From positions 15,725,494-15,789,493 of the forward strand of contig OX453272.1 of the NCBI GenBank assembly GCA_949710005.1: a stretch of DNA of 64,000 nucleotides. Reading direction: 5' to 3'. Position 1 is the first letter of the stretch. Each line of letters starts with the position of its first letter. The stretch comes from Ricordea florida (Eukaryota; Cnidaria; Anthozoa; Corallimorpharia; Ricordeidae). The notes under the pieces are model-generated. The model saw only the letters and a list, made by a program, of their open reading frames with translations, searched no databases and was not told where the DNA came from. Made by a program: the position numbers and the translations under genes. Below, piece after piece: positions 30,077-41,139 of the stretch.

Positions 30077-30532
30077 AATAATCAATGGAAGGATGCCCTC
30101 CATGATGCAATGATTCGTGGAAATGATTTGCATGATGATATGTTTGACCATGATGGTGTCAATCTGAATGTTGACGAAGCAGTCGAAATGGCAGGAGAGG
30201 ACTGCGGTGTCCTTTGCCTTGGACAACAAAAGGATCTGTTCGGTGCATCTGCAAAGCAGTTACTGGCAGATTTGCTCGATGAACTCTCCATTAGAAAACA
30301 AAGAAGTTGTAATCTATTTTTCTCATCTGGTAGAACAATGTTTTTGATGGCTGACAGTTCCGGGGATCTCTATTTTGTAGATTCCCATTCCCAAAGAGAT
30401 AGTGGGGCACTAATAGCAAGTGCACCACCTGGTAATGGTGTAGCATTTGCTGACTGGATTTGTAAAATGATGGATTTTCATTGGTACTGTCCTCTTACTT
30501 TAGGATCAGTAAATGAGGTTATATATAGCTAG
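30074..30532 (+). CDS. 'VDSH' peptidase-like domain exon
   Basis: Open from before Met 30110 (NNQWKDALHDAM...) to TAG at 30532. Sequence: RGNDLHDDMFDHDGVN, VDEAVEMAGEDCGV, LLADLLDELSI, CNLFFSSGRTMFLMAD, DLYFVDSHSQRDSGALIA, and a C-terminal DWICKMMDFHW. The pattern of a strand, 'FVDSH', then 'GALIA' recalls His-box segments of OTU/USP-like cysteine peptidases carried by cnidarian mobile elements, but I see no confident catalytic Cys. A decayed relative is at 41140-41421. The acceptor is not resolved; the exon may start near 30074. Confidence 0.4.
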   Translation, partial: SNNQWKDALHDAMIRGNDLHDDMFDHDGVNLNVDEAVEMAGEDCGVLCLGQQKDLFGASAKQLLADLLDELSIRKQRSCNLFFSSGRTMFLMADSSGDLYFVDSHSQRDSGALIASAPPGNGVAFADWICKMMDFHWYCPLTLGSVNEVIYS

Positions 30533-30562
30533 AAGTTAAAAAAAAAAACACTTTTATTCCCA

Positions 30563-30690
30563 GGGGCCAGATTCACAAAGCCATCCTAGGTTTAGACTTG
30601 TCCTATGTTTTGATTGAATACTACAGCTTATTATTAACAGAAAATGCTTAGAATAATCGTCACTTATGATGGCTTTGAGAATCCTGCCCC
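30563..30690. repeat. MITE candidate, 128 bp
   Basis: Imperfect terminal inverted repeats of 23 bp: GGGGCCAGATTCACAAAGCCATC and GATGGCTTTGAGAATC...CCCC. It is non-coding and lies in the putative intron after the VDSH exon. Target duplication is not certain. Confidence 0.55.
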
Positions 30691-31384
30691 AGAATATTTT
30701 CCTAGGGCTTTCACTAGAAGCCAGTGGCTGGTGATTACTGCTGCTTACCTTGTAGGAACTTACCTCTTAACACTGGCTTCTTTATTGTCATTTTCACTCA
30801 AATGCTTATAAGAATATTGGTTGGACTGCTCCTACTTTGCATAGCTGAGACAGCCAATTCAAAACCATGGTGTGTAAGTTTAAGTCAAAGTTATGTGTAC
30901 AGTCTACAGTGCATACATATTGTTGTACATATTGTTGTATCCCTTTGACTAGTTGACAAATGAATTTTTCAAGTAAATGATGTGGCAAGCTTCCTGAAAC
31001 ACCCTATTCTAGACCATATTTTGTGTTTGCTCTACCCAATTTCAGACTAGCAAGGGTTTGAAGGGGTACAAATTCCGGATGTTAAAACAAGTGAACTTTT
31101 CAGGAGATGAAGAGAATTAGAAGGTAGCCTCTAAAAAACATGCCCAATTCTAGAGCAGGGTGTGCAAAACCCGATTGTGACCAAAAGGGCAAAAACAAAT
31201 ACCCTTTAGCACCTTACCACTATAGGTCATATAGGTCTGTTATACACTAAGACAGCCGGTAACTGCCTTCCCTCTCCCACCCTTCCACAGGTTATTTATG
31301 CTACCCCGCCCATCACTGTAATTCCTGTTGGCCATAAATTTGAATAACGCATGCGTTCTAGAGTAAGAAATTTCATTTTACAAG

Positions 31385-31576
31385 CGATTCTGGAAGAGGT
31401 AAAGTACACAACAAAGTGGGTTTGACGTACAGCTGGTATCATAACGGCCATATTATTTGCAATGGTTCCAACCTGTGCCTTATAATGATAAGTGAGCCAG
31501 GAACATATTTTTGTACAGTTGAATATGAAGAAATTGATTTAAAGTCTGTCACAGTTAACGTTCAAGGAGCTCAAAG
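31385..31576 (+). CDS. Immunoglobulin-domain exon
   Basis: Acceptor ttttacaag, donor AAAG|GTGGGT (phase 2). Reads DSGRGKVHNKVGLTYSWYHNGHII, then PGTYFCTVE and VTVNVQG: the Trp-containing C strand and the F-strand Y-C of an I-set Ig fold. The first Ig Cys should be in a previous exon, which I cannot see. It joins in frame to 32187-32337. Extracellular or adhesion use is usual for the fold, but nothing here shows a signal peptide or membrane segment. Confidence 0.55.
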
Positions 31577-32186
31577 GTGGGTACAGAGTGTGATGTAACC
31601 GGGGGCATAACGAGGAATTTTAATAGTGGGGGCGCACATTAATTAATCAAATGATCTTACAAGATACAGTATTAAGAACTAGACCCTGTGGCCAAGATGG
31701 ACTCATGCCCTTGTTTATGTAATATCAAATTTTAGTCATTTGTTGCTATCTAGTTGTTAATTAGTGACTATCACTCAACCAGCTTATTTCCTACACAAAG
31801 ACAACACAAAAGAACATTTGCAAAGAACACTATTTATTGTTCAGTGAATGTTAGGTGGTTATTGCTGGTTAATACCAACAATATAACCAATAAAGCTTTG
31901 AGGATATTTCACAGACATTTTGCATGCACTCTAATTTTATATTACTTCTCAATTTTGTTCTTTACATGAAATGCATGTAATGCAATGTATGCCAAACTGC
32001 CACAATCTTGGCTACTAGACATGTTCTAAAGCTGACTTAATACTATAAAGTATGTTTAAACATCATGTAAACTTTCTAACAATATTTTTGACAGTACATA
32101 ATTAAAACATTGTATTGTATGGTATGCTTTCTGACTGTTCATAAACAAAACACCCAATTATAATGTATTTGCTTAATTTTTTTCAG

Positions 32187-32337
32187 TGCATATCATCAAG
32201 GAACATCAACAAAAGAGACACCAACAAGTGCATCAACTAACCCAACCTCAGTGTCAATAGCTACATTACTAAATGCTGGGAAGCTAGTCAAGCCCAAATC
32301 AAAAAATAATAGCTTGGAATATCTAAATGACTTTTGA
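32187..32337 (+). CDS. Terminal exon joined to the Ig exon
   Basis: Acceptor atttttttcag. The single base T completes the split codon (AG|T), then AYHQGTSTKETPTSASTNP...KLVKPKSKNNSLEYLNDF and TGA. Ser/Thr-rich tail. Splice phase matches the Ig exon exactly, the main evidence that both are one gene. The intron 31577-32186 has no other feature. Confidence 0.55.
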
Positions 32338-32515
32338 GTTTGTTGCTGGTTTTTCATTTACATTACAGTATGACTCAAAATATAAAAAATACAAATAGCA
32401 AAAAAGAACACAAAATGAAATCTTAAGATTAAAGGGTTTCTGTGTTGGAATGCATGGTTTGATCATCAAAATAATTGCACAAAATAATTATAATTTTTGT
32501 TGAGTTTTCCTTTTA

Positions 32516-33070
32516 ATACACCTTTTGCTGTTCATTTACGCAAAATATACATTCATTAACATCAATGGTTGAAACAATAAGGCGAATATACGTTCATTAG
32601 CACCAACATGACTTTCATTAACGCGAAAGAACATTCAAGTATGCTATTTGCATGTCTATTCACATTCAATACCGTCAACGGACAAACAATAATGCCTTTG
32701 GACAATCAAAGGTAATGAATGTACTTTCAATACGGTGTTTTGAATAACCATTTACGCCAAAAGAAAATCAATTGCATCATTTGACAATCATTGGTGCAGA
32801 AAAGACATTCAATGGTACAATTTGCATAGGAATGCACAATCAATTGCGCCTTTACACAATCATCCATCCAAAACCAACAATCAATAATCCCAACGGACAA
32901 ACATTTGTGAAATAACAACAATCAACTACGGAAAAACAAAATTCAAATTCGTTTTATTATAATAAGATAATTATCCTTCAATTTCCTCGTTATTCAAACA
33001 TCTGGGAATACAGGTTTGCATGAATCTGTACCATTGTCCACATTTAGCAACGGTGATCGTACCGATGTTT
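32516..33070. repeat. Left terminal inverted repeat (~555 bp)
   Basis: Complement of 34293-34840. The inner third is the reverse complement of the transposase 3' coding end (codons for GTITVAKCGQWY to EEIEG). The outer part is rich in short CATT/AATG-type repeats. Confidence 0.9.
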
Positions 33071-33329
33071 ATTACTGTACAATATACGGCATGTACAGTA
33101 TGTACAGTACACAGTTAGGTAGCATGTAGGTGTACGCCAACAATGAAATATGTACAGTACTGTAACTAGCGTCAAAAATTTGCTGTTTATTGTTATTTAA
33201 ATTTTTTGTTACACAATCTTTGCCTGAAGCAGATATATAAAAGAAGAACATATTTGAACAAACACAATACCCTGTGTGCAGCTGAAAGCATATGGAGAGA
33301 GAAGGCTTACAGTACTGTTCAGTATCGAT

Positions 33330-34391
33330 ATGCCACCAAGAAACAGAATCTCACTTGAACAACGGGAAAGAATAATCCGAGCCTTCGAAGATGTCAACGA
33401 AGATTATTTGACAGTTGCCACTACTATCGGGGTACACAGGTCCACGGCAAGAGGTATAGTTACAAGATATGTTCGAGAAGGGAGAGTGGCAGAAAGACCT
33501 CGAGGAGGCGCAAATAACGTCCGTGTTGATAATGAAATGAGGGATTGCCTGGAGGAAATCATCAACGAAAACTGCCTCCTAACACTGGCACAGATAAATC
33601 AAGAATTGAGACGATGTCTTCCACGAAAACCGGTAATCCACGATCGCACAGTAGCAAGAACGCTTGAAGGTATGCTGTATCGTGTGAAATTGGCAAGGCC
33701 ACTCCCAGCTGAACGAAACCGCCCCGATGTCTTGCAAAAACGAGTCGACTACGGCAACTGGTTTATGCGCTATGCTGTGGTGAATCACTCTGTGTTCGTA
33801 GATGAATGTGGCTACAATATCTGGACAGCAAGGAGTCACGGTAGAGCTAGGACGGGAGAGAGGGCATACCGACAAGTATGTGGTCAGAGAGGGGGAAACA
33901 TAACTGTTGCACTTGCAATTTCACCTACCAATGGCGTCGTGTTTCACTCGCCAATTCTTGGTGGAATGACCGGCCCAAAATTTGATGATTTTCTTGTGCA
34001 GACAAGATTAAACCTCGAGCCTGATGAACACGTGATTTTCATTTATGACGGCGCGCCAGCCCACAGCAACCCTGCAAATCCTGGTCCAAATACAGAGCTA
34101 AAGAAATTGCCGCCATACAGTCCATTTTTGAATATTGTTGAACAAGCAATAAGTGCTTTAAAAGCAGCCGTGAAAGCGGACATAAGCCGACCAGAAATAC
34201 AAGAGCAGATGAACAACAGAGCAGAGGCAAGAAGACAAGGAATTGCATTAGGCGATTTCCGCACTCGATTGTTACTTGAAGCCCTTACAAGAAACATCGG
34301 TACGATCACCGTTGCTAAATGTGGACAATGGTACAGATTCATGCAAACCTATATTCCCAGATGTTTGAATAACGAAGAAATTGAAGGATAA
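33330..34391 (+). CDS. IS630/Tc1-like DDE transposase
   Basis: 353 residues from Met 33330; frames upstream of it are open but lie in the leader. N-terminal helix-turn-helix (about 9-55: RERIIRAFE...VHRSTARGIV). DDE catalytic core: D158 (VFVDECGYN), D240 (FIYDGAPAH), E271 (PPYSPFLNIVEQA). Thirty residues separate the second Asp from Glu, fewer than the 34 of classic Tc1. The C terminus is encoded inside the right inverted repeat. It would excise and integrate the element at TA. No disruption seen. Confidence 0.9.
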   Translation: MPPRNRISLEQRERIIRAFEDVNEDYLTVATTIGVHRSTARGIVTRYVREGRVAERPRGGANNVRVDNEMRDCLEEIINENCLLTLAQINQELRRCLPRKPVIHDRTVARTLEGMLYRVKLARPLPAERNRPDVLQKRVDYGNWFMRYAVVNHSVFVDECGYNIWTARSHGRARTGERAYRQVCGQRGGNITVALAISPTNGVVFHSPILGGMTGPKFDDFLVQTRLNLEPDEHVIFIYDGAPAHSNPANPGPNTELKKLPPYSPFLNIVEQAISALKAAVKADISRPEIQEQMNNRAEARRQGIALGDFRTRLLLEALTRNIGTITVAKCGQWYRFMQTYIPRCLNNEEIEG

Positions 34392-34840
34392 TTATCTTAT
34401 TATAATAAAACGAATTTTGTTTTTCCGTAGTTGATTGTCGTTATTTCACAAATGTTTGTCCGTTGGGATTATTGATTGTTGGTTTTGGATGGATGATTGT
34501 GTAAAGGCGCAATTGATTGTGCATTCCTATGCAAATTGTACCATTGAATGTCTTTTCTGCACCAATGATTGTCAAATGATGCAATTGATTTTCTTTTGGC
34601 GTAAATGGTTATTCAAAACACCGTATTGAAAGTACATTCGTTACCTTTGATTGTCCAAAGGCATTATTGTTTGTCCGTTGATGTTATTGAATGTGAATAG
34701 ACATGCAAATAGCATACTTGAATGTTCTTTCGCGTTAATGAAAGTCATGTTGGTGCTAATGAACGTATATTCGCCTTATTGTTTCAACCATTGATGTTAA
34801 TGAATGTATATTTTGCGTAAATGAACAGCAAAAGGTGTAT
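34293..34840. repeat. Right terminal inverted repeat (~548 bp)
   Basis: Contains the last ~33 codons of the transposase and its stop (34389-34391), then the non-coding outer part mirrored at 32516-32960. Confidence 0.9.
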
Positions 34841-34842
34841 TA

Positions 34843-35273
34843 TTGCATTAAAGGCAATCAAGAACAAATATTATGTATTGCCAGCATTGTTCATTAACAG
34901 TATGTTTGTAACAAAACATTCTTCTTGATTATTATATATAGTGATTCCACAAAACTTGTGGAATAAATAATTTTTCAAAGTTTGTTGTTCAGTCCTTGAT
35001 GTTCCTTTTCCCTAAAAAAACTTAACGCAACACTAAGGAACAGTTGCTTACATCAAAAAAGCTAGCATTAAAAAGCACCAAAGATAACAATAACTAAAAG
35101 TTCTTAGCCATTGTTCATATCTATAGTATAGATTTGTATACTAATATAGTTATATATATTAATATTTTGTCAATACCAATACCAAGCCAAAATGAATCAA
35201 TAGCATGTTTAATCAATTATCAAGATGAATTATATCGGTTATCGAAAGTATCAATTGTAAGTGTATAAATAAA
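34843..35273. other. AT-rich spacer
   Basis: No coding or repeat structure seen beyond short TA runs near 35140-35165. Confidence 0.4.
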
Positions 35274-36543
35274 CTAAACTTGCTCAACAAGTTCTAGAGC
35301 CGAGAGATCTAGAAGGTTGCAATATTGATTGCACTTGTGTATCTCAATGAATTGATTGATAGCAATGACGCTCAAATTACCGGTGCAAAAATAGTATTTC
35401 CGATTTGTCATCCGCCGTTAGTTTTACTGAAGCGATTTCGGGATCAAAAAGCTCATATCCACATGTACAGCCTTGAATGTCGAGCAGCATCAGTTCTTTG
35501 TTGGAACGCTCAAAAGAGAAATGCACTAGACATTCTGCTTTTTTGATGAGGGCGTCGTCCTTGTCTCCACAGATTTCCCCGTCGTTATTGACATATTTGT
35601 CAAATGATCCCTCCACAAGTTCTTCGATAGTGAGGAATTCGGTGTTCGTTTTACCCAAGAAAATCTTCTAATATTGGAGTGTGTTTCCAAACTCTTCAAC
35701 GACATCGTTTTTGTTAATTTCGTCAAGGAGTTGTGATGTGAAATTTCGTGCTTAATAATGCATCTGAACAGTTTTCTTTGATTGCTGCTCTACAGTTTGT
35801 CCCAAACTAAGTATTTCTGTGACTGCCTTAGGAATGTAGCGTTTCACCACCCACTTTTTGTCCTTAAATTCGTTGTCGAACGTGGATGCTTTAAAAGCTT
35901 CACGGAATCCCCCAATTCCAAATGGTTTGGTCTCAATTAAAAATTCAACATTTCTCTTCTCACACCAAACCATGGCTCTTATGTCAAAGCTTTGCAACTT
36001 GACACTTGTGGCGTTATTGCTAATAGTTTTGCCGAGCTTCAACATGTATACCACTGATAGACTTCTTGGTACAAATTTGCTTGCCACTGTTGATTTGGAA
36101 GATTTTTCTGGGCTAGAAACAAGATTCCTCTTTCTCCTTTTGGGGGATGTCTCGGGAATAGTAACGGCGTCTCTTGGGGCATCAAGATCACTACCTTCTA
36201 CAAAGCGCACGTGGATTACTTTACAGTCTGGAATCTGCTTCACTGAGAAACACGACAGGCCTTGTTCACAGGCAAGGACGTCACAGCACATCGATGCAGG
36301 CATATTGAAATGCCTCATACAAGCACTTCTAATATTTGGAATCAATAATTCTTCATAATCTTGAAATGGCACAAATTCTCTTGCTCCTATCCGAGAATAT
36401 TTCTGTGCCTTCCCTGATACCTCTGCACTTAGTCTCTGGATAGTTATTGTCTCGCGCTCAGTGTCCAGTAATGTCTTCCCTTTGTCTTTAGTTATCTTCT
36501 TTTTCATTTTTTTTCTTGCATGTTCTTTTTGAATCGATTCCAT
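35274..36543 (-). pseudogene. Alpha-kinase domain protein, single-exon pseudogene
   Basis: Minus strand, Met at 36543. The N-terminal ~130 residues are basic and unrecognised. The alpha-kinase fold follows: KPFGIGGFREAFKA with the ATP-contacting lysine in WVVKRY, then LTIEELVEGSFDKYVNN, HFSFERSNKELMLLDIQG and LFDPEIAS. Stops at about 35750 (after VQMHY) and 35669 (after NTLQY), plus a frameshift near 35390, break it; the last part continues in another frame (CTGNLSVIAINQF) to a stop at 35274. No introns are seen, so it could be a retrocopy, though this family is often intronless in cnidarians. Confidence 0.8.
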
Positions 36544-37104
36544 TTAGCTTCATCTGACATAGTGGCAGCCTTGTAAAGATTCTGTTCAGCGAGTCGATTG
36601 CTGTGAGGTTGTACACCAGGGAAGTGAAGTCACACTTTCACTTTCGGCGAAATGCATTCTTGTCTATGGCAGCGCTAGGCCGGCGACACCAATTCGATTT
36701 ACTTGGAGAGATTTTAGCTTGGAGAAGGCACCTATGACATTAGCTTCTGGAGATAATGAATCGTGATATACTTTGTGCCTCAAACTAACGATTATTATGT
36801 GTATGCATCATTTGAAGTCTCCTAAAATTCTCAGCCACTCCAAATCCATTTAACTCTGATATGAATTACATCGGTTTTGAGATACCTAATGTAAAGCAAA
36901 CATTGTAATTCAAAAGACACCATCAATCTCAGCAAGCCATTGTATTTATGAATATATTTATGTTTGTATTTATAATTTGGAAAAATGCAAGATAAACAAA
37001 AAATACAGGCTTGTTGTTGTATTATAAACGCTTACCATTAATTTTCTCACACTGCGTTATTTGTAATATTTTAATCTAAAATAACAAATCTGTACATATT
37101 TTAG
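36544..37104. other. Upstream flank of alpha-kinase pseudogene
   Basis: No gene recognised. It includes the presumed former 5' region of the minus-strand kinase and an intron of the plus-strand OB-fold gene. Confidence 0.3.
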
Positions 37105-38340
37105 GCTCCTCAAGCAAAAAGTCAAGCAACTCTCTCGAGTAAGTAATACTGCAATACTATTAACTTTTATTCTTGAAAAAACAAAGGATCAATCAGTCAA
37201 CCCAACAATCAATCAGTCAATCAGTCAAACAATCAATCAATCAATCAATCAATCGATCAATCTATCTTTTCACAAGTTAATGGTACTGATCTAATCTTAT
37301 ATTTATTTTATCAGAATATCCTCATTTTCTGTGCAACAAGAAAACCTCTGTTGCTTTGATCACAAATTCAGTGCTATAAGATCATCAAACATGGGAGCTT
37401 TGTCATACTTCGAATTCCAGCTTCAAACCACCCCAACAAAACCTGCTAGAGCCGTCTGCTACTCTCCTGAAAAGCATGCAAAAATAAAGGAAATGCAAAC
37501 TCAAAAGCAACCTGTAGTTTTGACCGTGTGCAGCAAACCATTGACAGACAACGAGCTTCACAAGAAGAATATACCATCCAGAAAAGATCGAGAGTAACAC
37601 CCCACACAGTAGATTATGACTATGACAATGCATTTTCAGAAATGCACTTTAACATTGGTGACATTGATAACATTTCAGACTTCCAGTCAATAACAGTGAA
37701 AGCAAAAGAAACTGAAATCGGTCAGCCTGAGATTGTAAATGTTAGGGGGAAGCCTTTAACAAAGGTAGATTGCATAATTGCTAACAAAACTAAATCTATC
37801 AAGCTACAGTAGTAACATGGGAAAGTAAAGTTTGTCTAGAAGCAGATAAATCTTATGTCATTGAAGGCGTAAGTGTTCGTAGCTTCATTGATGAGAAATA
37901 TTTAACAACTACAAACTACACAGTAACTAATGTAGTTGATGAAGTGGGCAAGCGTCGCAGAACCGCAATGCGAGTCCTATGGTCAGGTCATTATTGGGTC
38001 TGTCCTAGGAGCTAATGTTTCACATTACAAAAGTTGCATAATGTGCAACTCAAAGATACAGATCACTGATGACACTTCCACAGTCAAGTGTAGTAAATGC
38101 AAACTAAGTGTTTTTGTTAATGGGCCACTCAATTCCTCAGTCACAAAATTTGTTATTAAAGATAACTCAAGCCAAACACTTGTCAGCTACAGTGTCTTGA
38201 ATACTGCCATGAACACGTTTCTGCTGGTAAAGCTGTTTTTGACTTAAACAAGGCCCAACTGTTAGACCTTTTTGCTAACAGAGTCCTTCAATTCATTGTA
38301 AGTGACAATGATAACTTGGTTAGATGCATTACTGAACACA
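37105..38340 (+). pseudogene. OB-fold / RPA-like gene, disrupted
   Basis: Exon 37105-37138 (acceptor acatattttag, donor GA|GTAAGT) joins in phase to one starting at 37315. Sequence: NMGALSYFEFQLQT, RAVCYSPEKH, then after a shift near 37515 DIDNISDFQSITVKAKE, after another near 37810 WESKVCLEADKSYVIEGVSVRSF...KYLTTTNYTV (an OB-fold-like strand pattern), then a zinc-ribbon-like CIMCNSK...VKCSKCK (about 38035-38105) and KAVFDLNKAQLLDLFANRVLQF. Order OB-fold then zinc ribbon resembles the RPA70 C-terminal half; Helitron-type elements often carry such genes. At least three frameshifts. Confidence 0.5.
37187..37263. repeat. CAAT/CAGT microsatellite
   Basis: Run of 'caatcaatcagtcaat' tetranucleotide variants in the intron between 37138 and 37315. 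Confidence 0.9.
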
Positions 38341-38389
38341 GTGAGTTGCATTCTATTGTTATTGTCATATCAGTTCGTTATAGTTGTGT

Positions 38390-38960
38390 TAACTTGTAAT
38401 GCCGGTTTTAGGGGCCGACCAAAATACTATAATGCCTAAATGGTTGCTAGTAGAAATGCGCAATACTTATAATATGATAAAGTTATGGTTGTCTCCATTA
38501 AGTTTAAAAAATGTTGCATAAAGCACATGTTTGTAATTCTATACTTGTAATGTGGGTTTTAGAGTCAGACCATAATTCCAATGCCGCTAATTCCCACATA
38601 CCATAGAGACCAATTGAGTCATCCGACACTTGGAATGATACTCGTTGTTAAAACCTTTTATCCTCACTAACCCAGAATTTGCCTAAATGGTCGTTTGCTA
38701 CCAGAAACACGCAATACTTGTGAAATGCTTAAGTTATGGTTGTCTCCATTAAGTTTAAAATAAGAACAGTTACCTTTAAAGTGGAGCACAAACGTTGCGT
38801 AAGGCACATGTTTATACTTCGGTTCTTGTAATGCAGGAGTTTTAGGTGCAGACCACACAGTGTAATTCCACTGATAGTAATTATTCAATGCTATGTCAAA
38901 TTTACCTATAAATGGTCTGTTACTGGTAGAAACGCATAATACCTATCATGGGCTTACCGT
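38390..38960. repeat. ~240-bp tandem repeat, three partial copies
   Basis: Blocks 'tgcctaaatggt' to 'gttatggttgtctccattaag' recur near 38435 and 38680, with a partial near 38910; the linking 'cttgtaatg(c/t)ngg(a)gtttta' block recurs near 38395, 38550 and 38825. Non-coding; family unknown. Confidence 0.7.
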
Positions 38961-38974
38961 CTAGGCTACTCGAC

Positions 38975-39110
38975 TGAGCTCCTACTGGTGCATCTCACGG
39001 AAATATGGAGGAGGGTTGTAGCGGTAGCTTTCGTGGACTTTAGAAAAGTGTTTGATAGTGTGTCACGTGAAATGAAAAAGCTTCCTTCATTTGGCAACAC
39101 CATCATCGAT
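38975..39110 (+). pseudogene. LINE RT scrap
   Basis: Short open stretch with TELLLVHLTEIW, VAVAFVDFRKVFDSVS: RT block with the first catalytic Asp. Nothing else of the element remains recognisable. Confidence 0.55.
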
Positions 39111-39247
39111 GCTTGATCTCTCCCACTGGCTTACAGTCATGACAAGGTAAAACTCACATGTGATGTGTGACTTTCCAAACTGCAACAATGAGAGCTCTCA
39201 ACAGTTAACAAGGCTAGCATGTTTTCATACTTACAATCGTCTTTGCC

Positions 39248-39424
39248 TGGAAAAATAATGGAAATTCCTGTCCTATTTGCAAAGATCCCCTTCTCAAGAG
39301 GGTCACTGATTTAAGTGACACATTTAACAGTGGCTTGTTGGAAACCAAAGATAACTCACCAGCTATAAAGGAAACAAATGAACAAATTACAGGCCAACCG
39401 GACGGCAGAATGTTACAAGTCACG
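39248..39424 (+). pseudogene. RING-like CPIC fragment
   Basis: Frame NNGNSCPICKDPLLKRVTDLSD...GRMLQVT then TGA. CPIC..PL..R is how many RING fingers end, but the earlier cysteines are not visible. Could be a terminal piece of a RING exon or coincidence. Confidence 0.25.
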
Positions 39425-41030
39425 TGAATGGGTGACCTTAATTTCTACAAGCTTTGAACAGCATGCAAGGTTATTCCCTGTTACTGGCCAAGACCTATCT
39501 TACAAATAAACAATTGCTCCAAATTAATGGCAGTCAACCTATTAGTCTCAACTGGATTGTGGCCTTTCTTTCTTGAGTGTTGGGAGGGAATCAGGCATAT
39601 GACACATACATTTCCTCCAATAATCAAGTTTACCTTGGAGTAGTGGAGGCCATACCTCTTCTAAGAAACAGTCTGGGCAGTGTAAATTATGCAGAAGAAT
39701 TGACAGTGTGTTTCATAAAGGAGGCTTGTGCTGCTGATGAATCTACCTTAAGGTATCAGTATAACCCATTTGACCATCCGCGCATGGTCGGCTCTAGCAT
39801 TCTTGGTTTTAACAAAAACCCATATAAACCAAATATTTTTTGGAAGCTTAATAACTACAGATTGTGACCCGATCTGTTTAAAGGGTAAAAAATATACCAT
39901 TTTTCGAAAATGTGAATATGTTTACAAAGCTTCAGGGAGCCATAAATCAAGGTATCCGCCGGCTAAATTTAGGTCGAGAAAACAATTAACATGGCATCCG
40001 TTTCTTCACACATTGACCTCGAAAACCGTGTCTCACATTTTTGGCGCATGCGTTTGTTATTTTTTTACAAAAGGTTAAAGTTTGAAAAGGGAAAAAAATA
40101 GAACTGCCCACGAAAAACAAGCATAACTTTTTAATGAGAAGAATAATCAGAATTCGCAGACACGGTTTTGTCGGCGAACGTTCTGACAACATGCTCTCCG
40201 AATTTCAGCCAATTTGGCCCAGGGGCTGATGACTTGGAACTCGAAATGTACGTACAAGTCGCCTATTTTTTACTTTCGAGAAACAGAAAAACTAAAATTT
40301 GGCGGCATCCAAGTCTTATGAGATTATCACAGCAAGGGAGAAACTGCAGAGGAATCAACTTTCTATATAACAATAGGAGTGTGACAGTTAACATGGAACA
40401 GGTAAAAATTTACAGGGACGGCACGCAGAAAATTATTTTCCTGTGAATAAACCGCTTTTTCGTGTGTAAAGTCAGAATTCCAAGGTTAGTAAACGTGAAA
40501 TCATCTTTTGATGTTTGGTGATGAAATTGTACGTATCGGTTGACTAATCTTCAAAATTATGACCATGTCAGTGAAGATACCAAAGGCCCGTAGTTCCCCG
40601 AGAAAATGCAAGCGCACAAAGGGAAACGCTGGAGTGAATGTCGTAAACGTAAACATCTCTTCCTCAATTTCCTCTGCTTCGACAGTTTATTGCAATTGTA
40701 TTTTATGGCGACTTGCGCTCATTTTGGCTTGCTCGCTGGCTTCGTGATTGAGTTCATCCAGCAATTTTTCTTGATTGTAATAAGACCCTTTGTCACTTTC
40801 TGCTAATTTAGCGGCTCACTTTTTGTCAAAAGTGTTTTTTGCCTTCTTTGGCCTTCCTTTAGCCAATGAAAAAGGGCAAGATCGCTTGTTCTTCCCCGAA
40901 GACATCCGTGCACTGTTTATGGTGCGCGAAATCGCGTGTCAAACTCAGCATGTTATTGATGTCACGTGACACCTCTCCTGGACAATTAATATTCATTTGA
41001 CAGAACTTGTCAACTCTCAATTATGTAAAT
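39425..41030. other. No gene recognised
   Basis: Holds unrecognised frames at 39577-39867, 40168-40446 and 40559-40806. None shows a family motif, splice support or strong codon pattern. Probably old repeat sequence and the 5' flank of the next fragment. Confidence 0.35.
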
Positions 41031-41139
41031 AATGTGCAAAAATCTTTATCGCGCAATAACTAGCGACAGATACAATATTTCTTCGTGGAGCTTTTTAAAT
41101 TTAAAGGTAACCTTAAGATTTACCCAACTGTTTAAAAAA

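Larger units (their letters stand above)
32516..34840 (+). mobile_element. IS630/Tc1-like DNA transposon, complete
   Basis: Ends ATACACC...GGTGTAT flanked by TA on both sides (32514-32515, 34841-34842), as expected for this superfamily. Terminal inverted repeats are about 550 bp (32516-33070 and 34293-34840) and nearly identical: only a few single-base differences seen. One intact transposase lies between, preceded by a TATA-like box (atatataaaag near 33232). Probably recently active. Confidence 0.9.

Noticed and set aside
29687-30229. 180-codon minus-strand ORF
   Set aside because: No motif, unlikely composition, and it overlaps the VDSH exon on the other strand.
39248-39424. BRCA1-like RING domain
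   Set aside because: Only the terminal CPIC..PL..R motif is visible; not enough cysteines to claim a RING gene.
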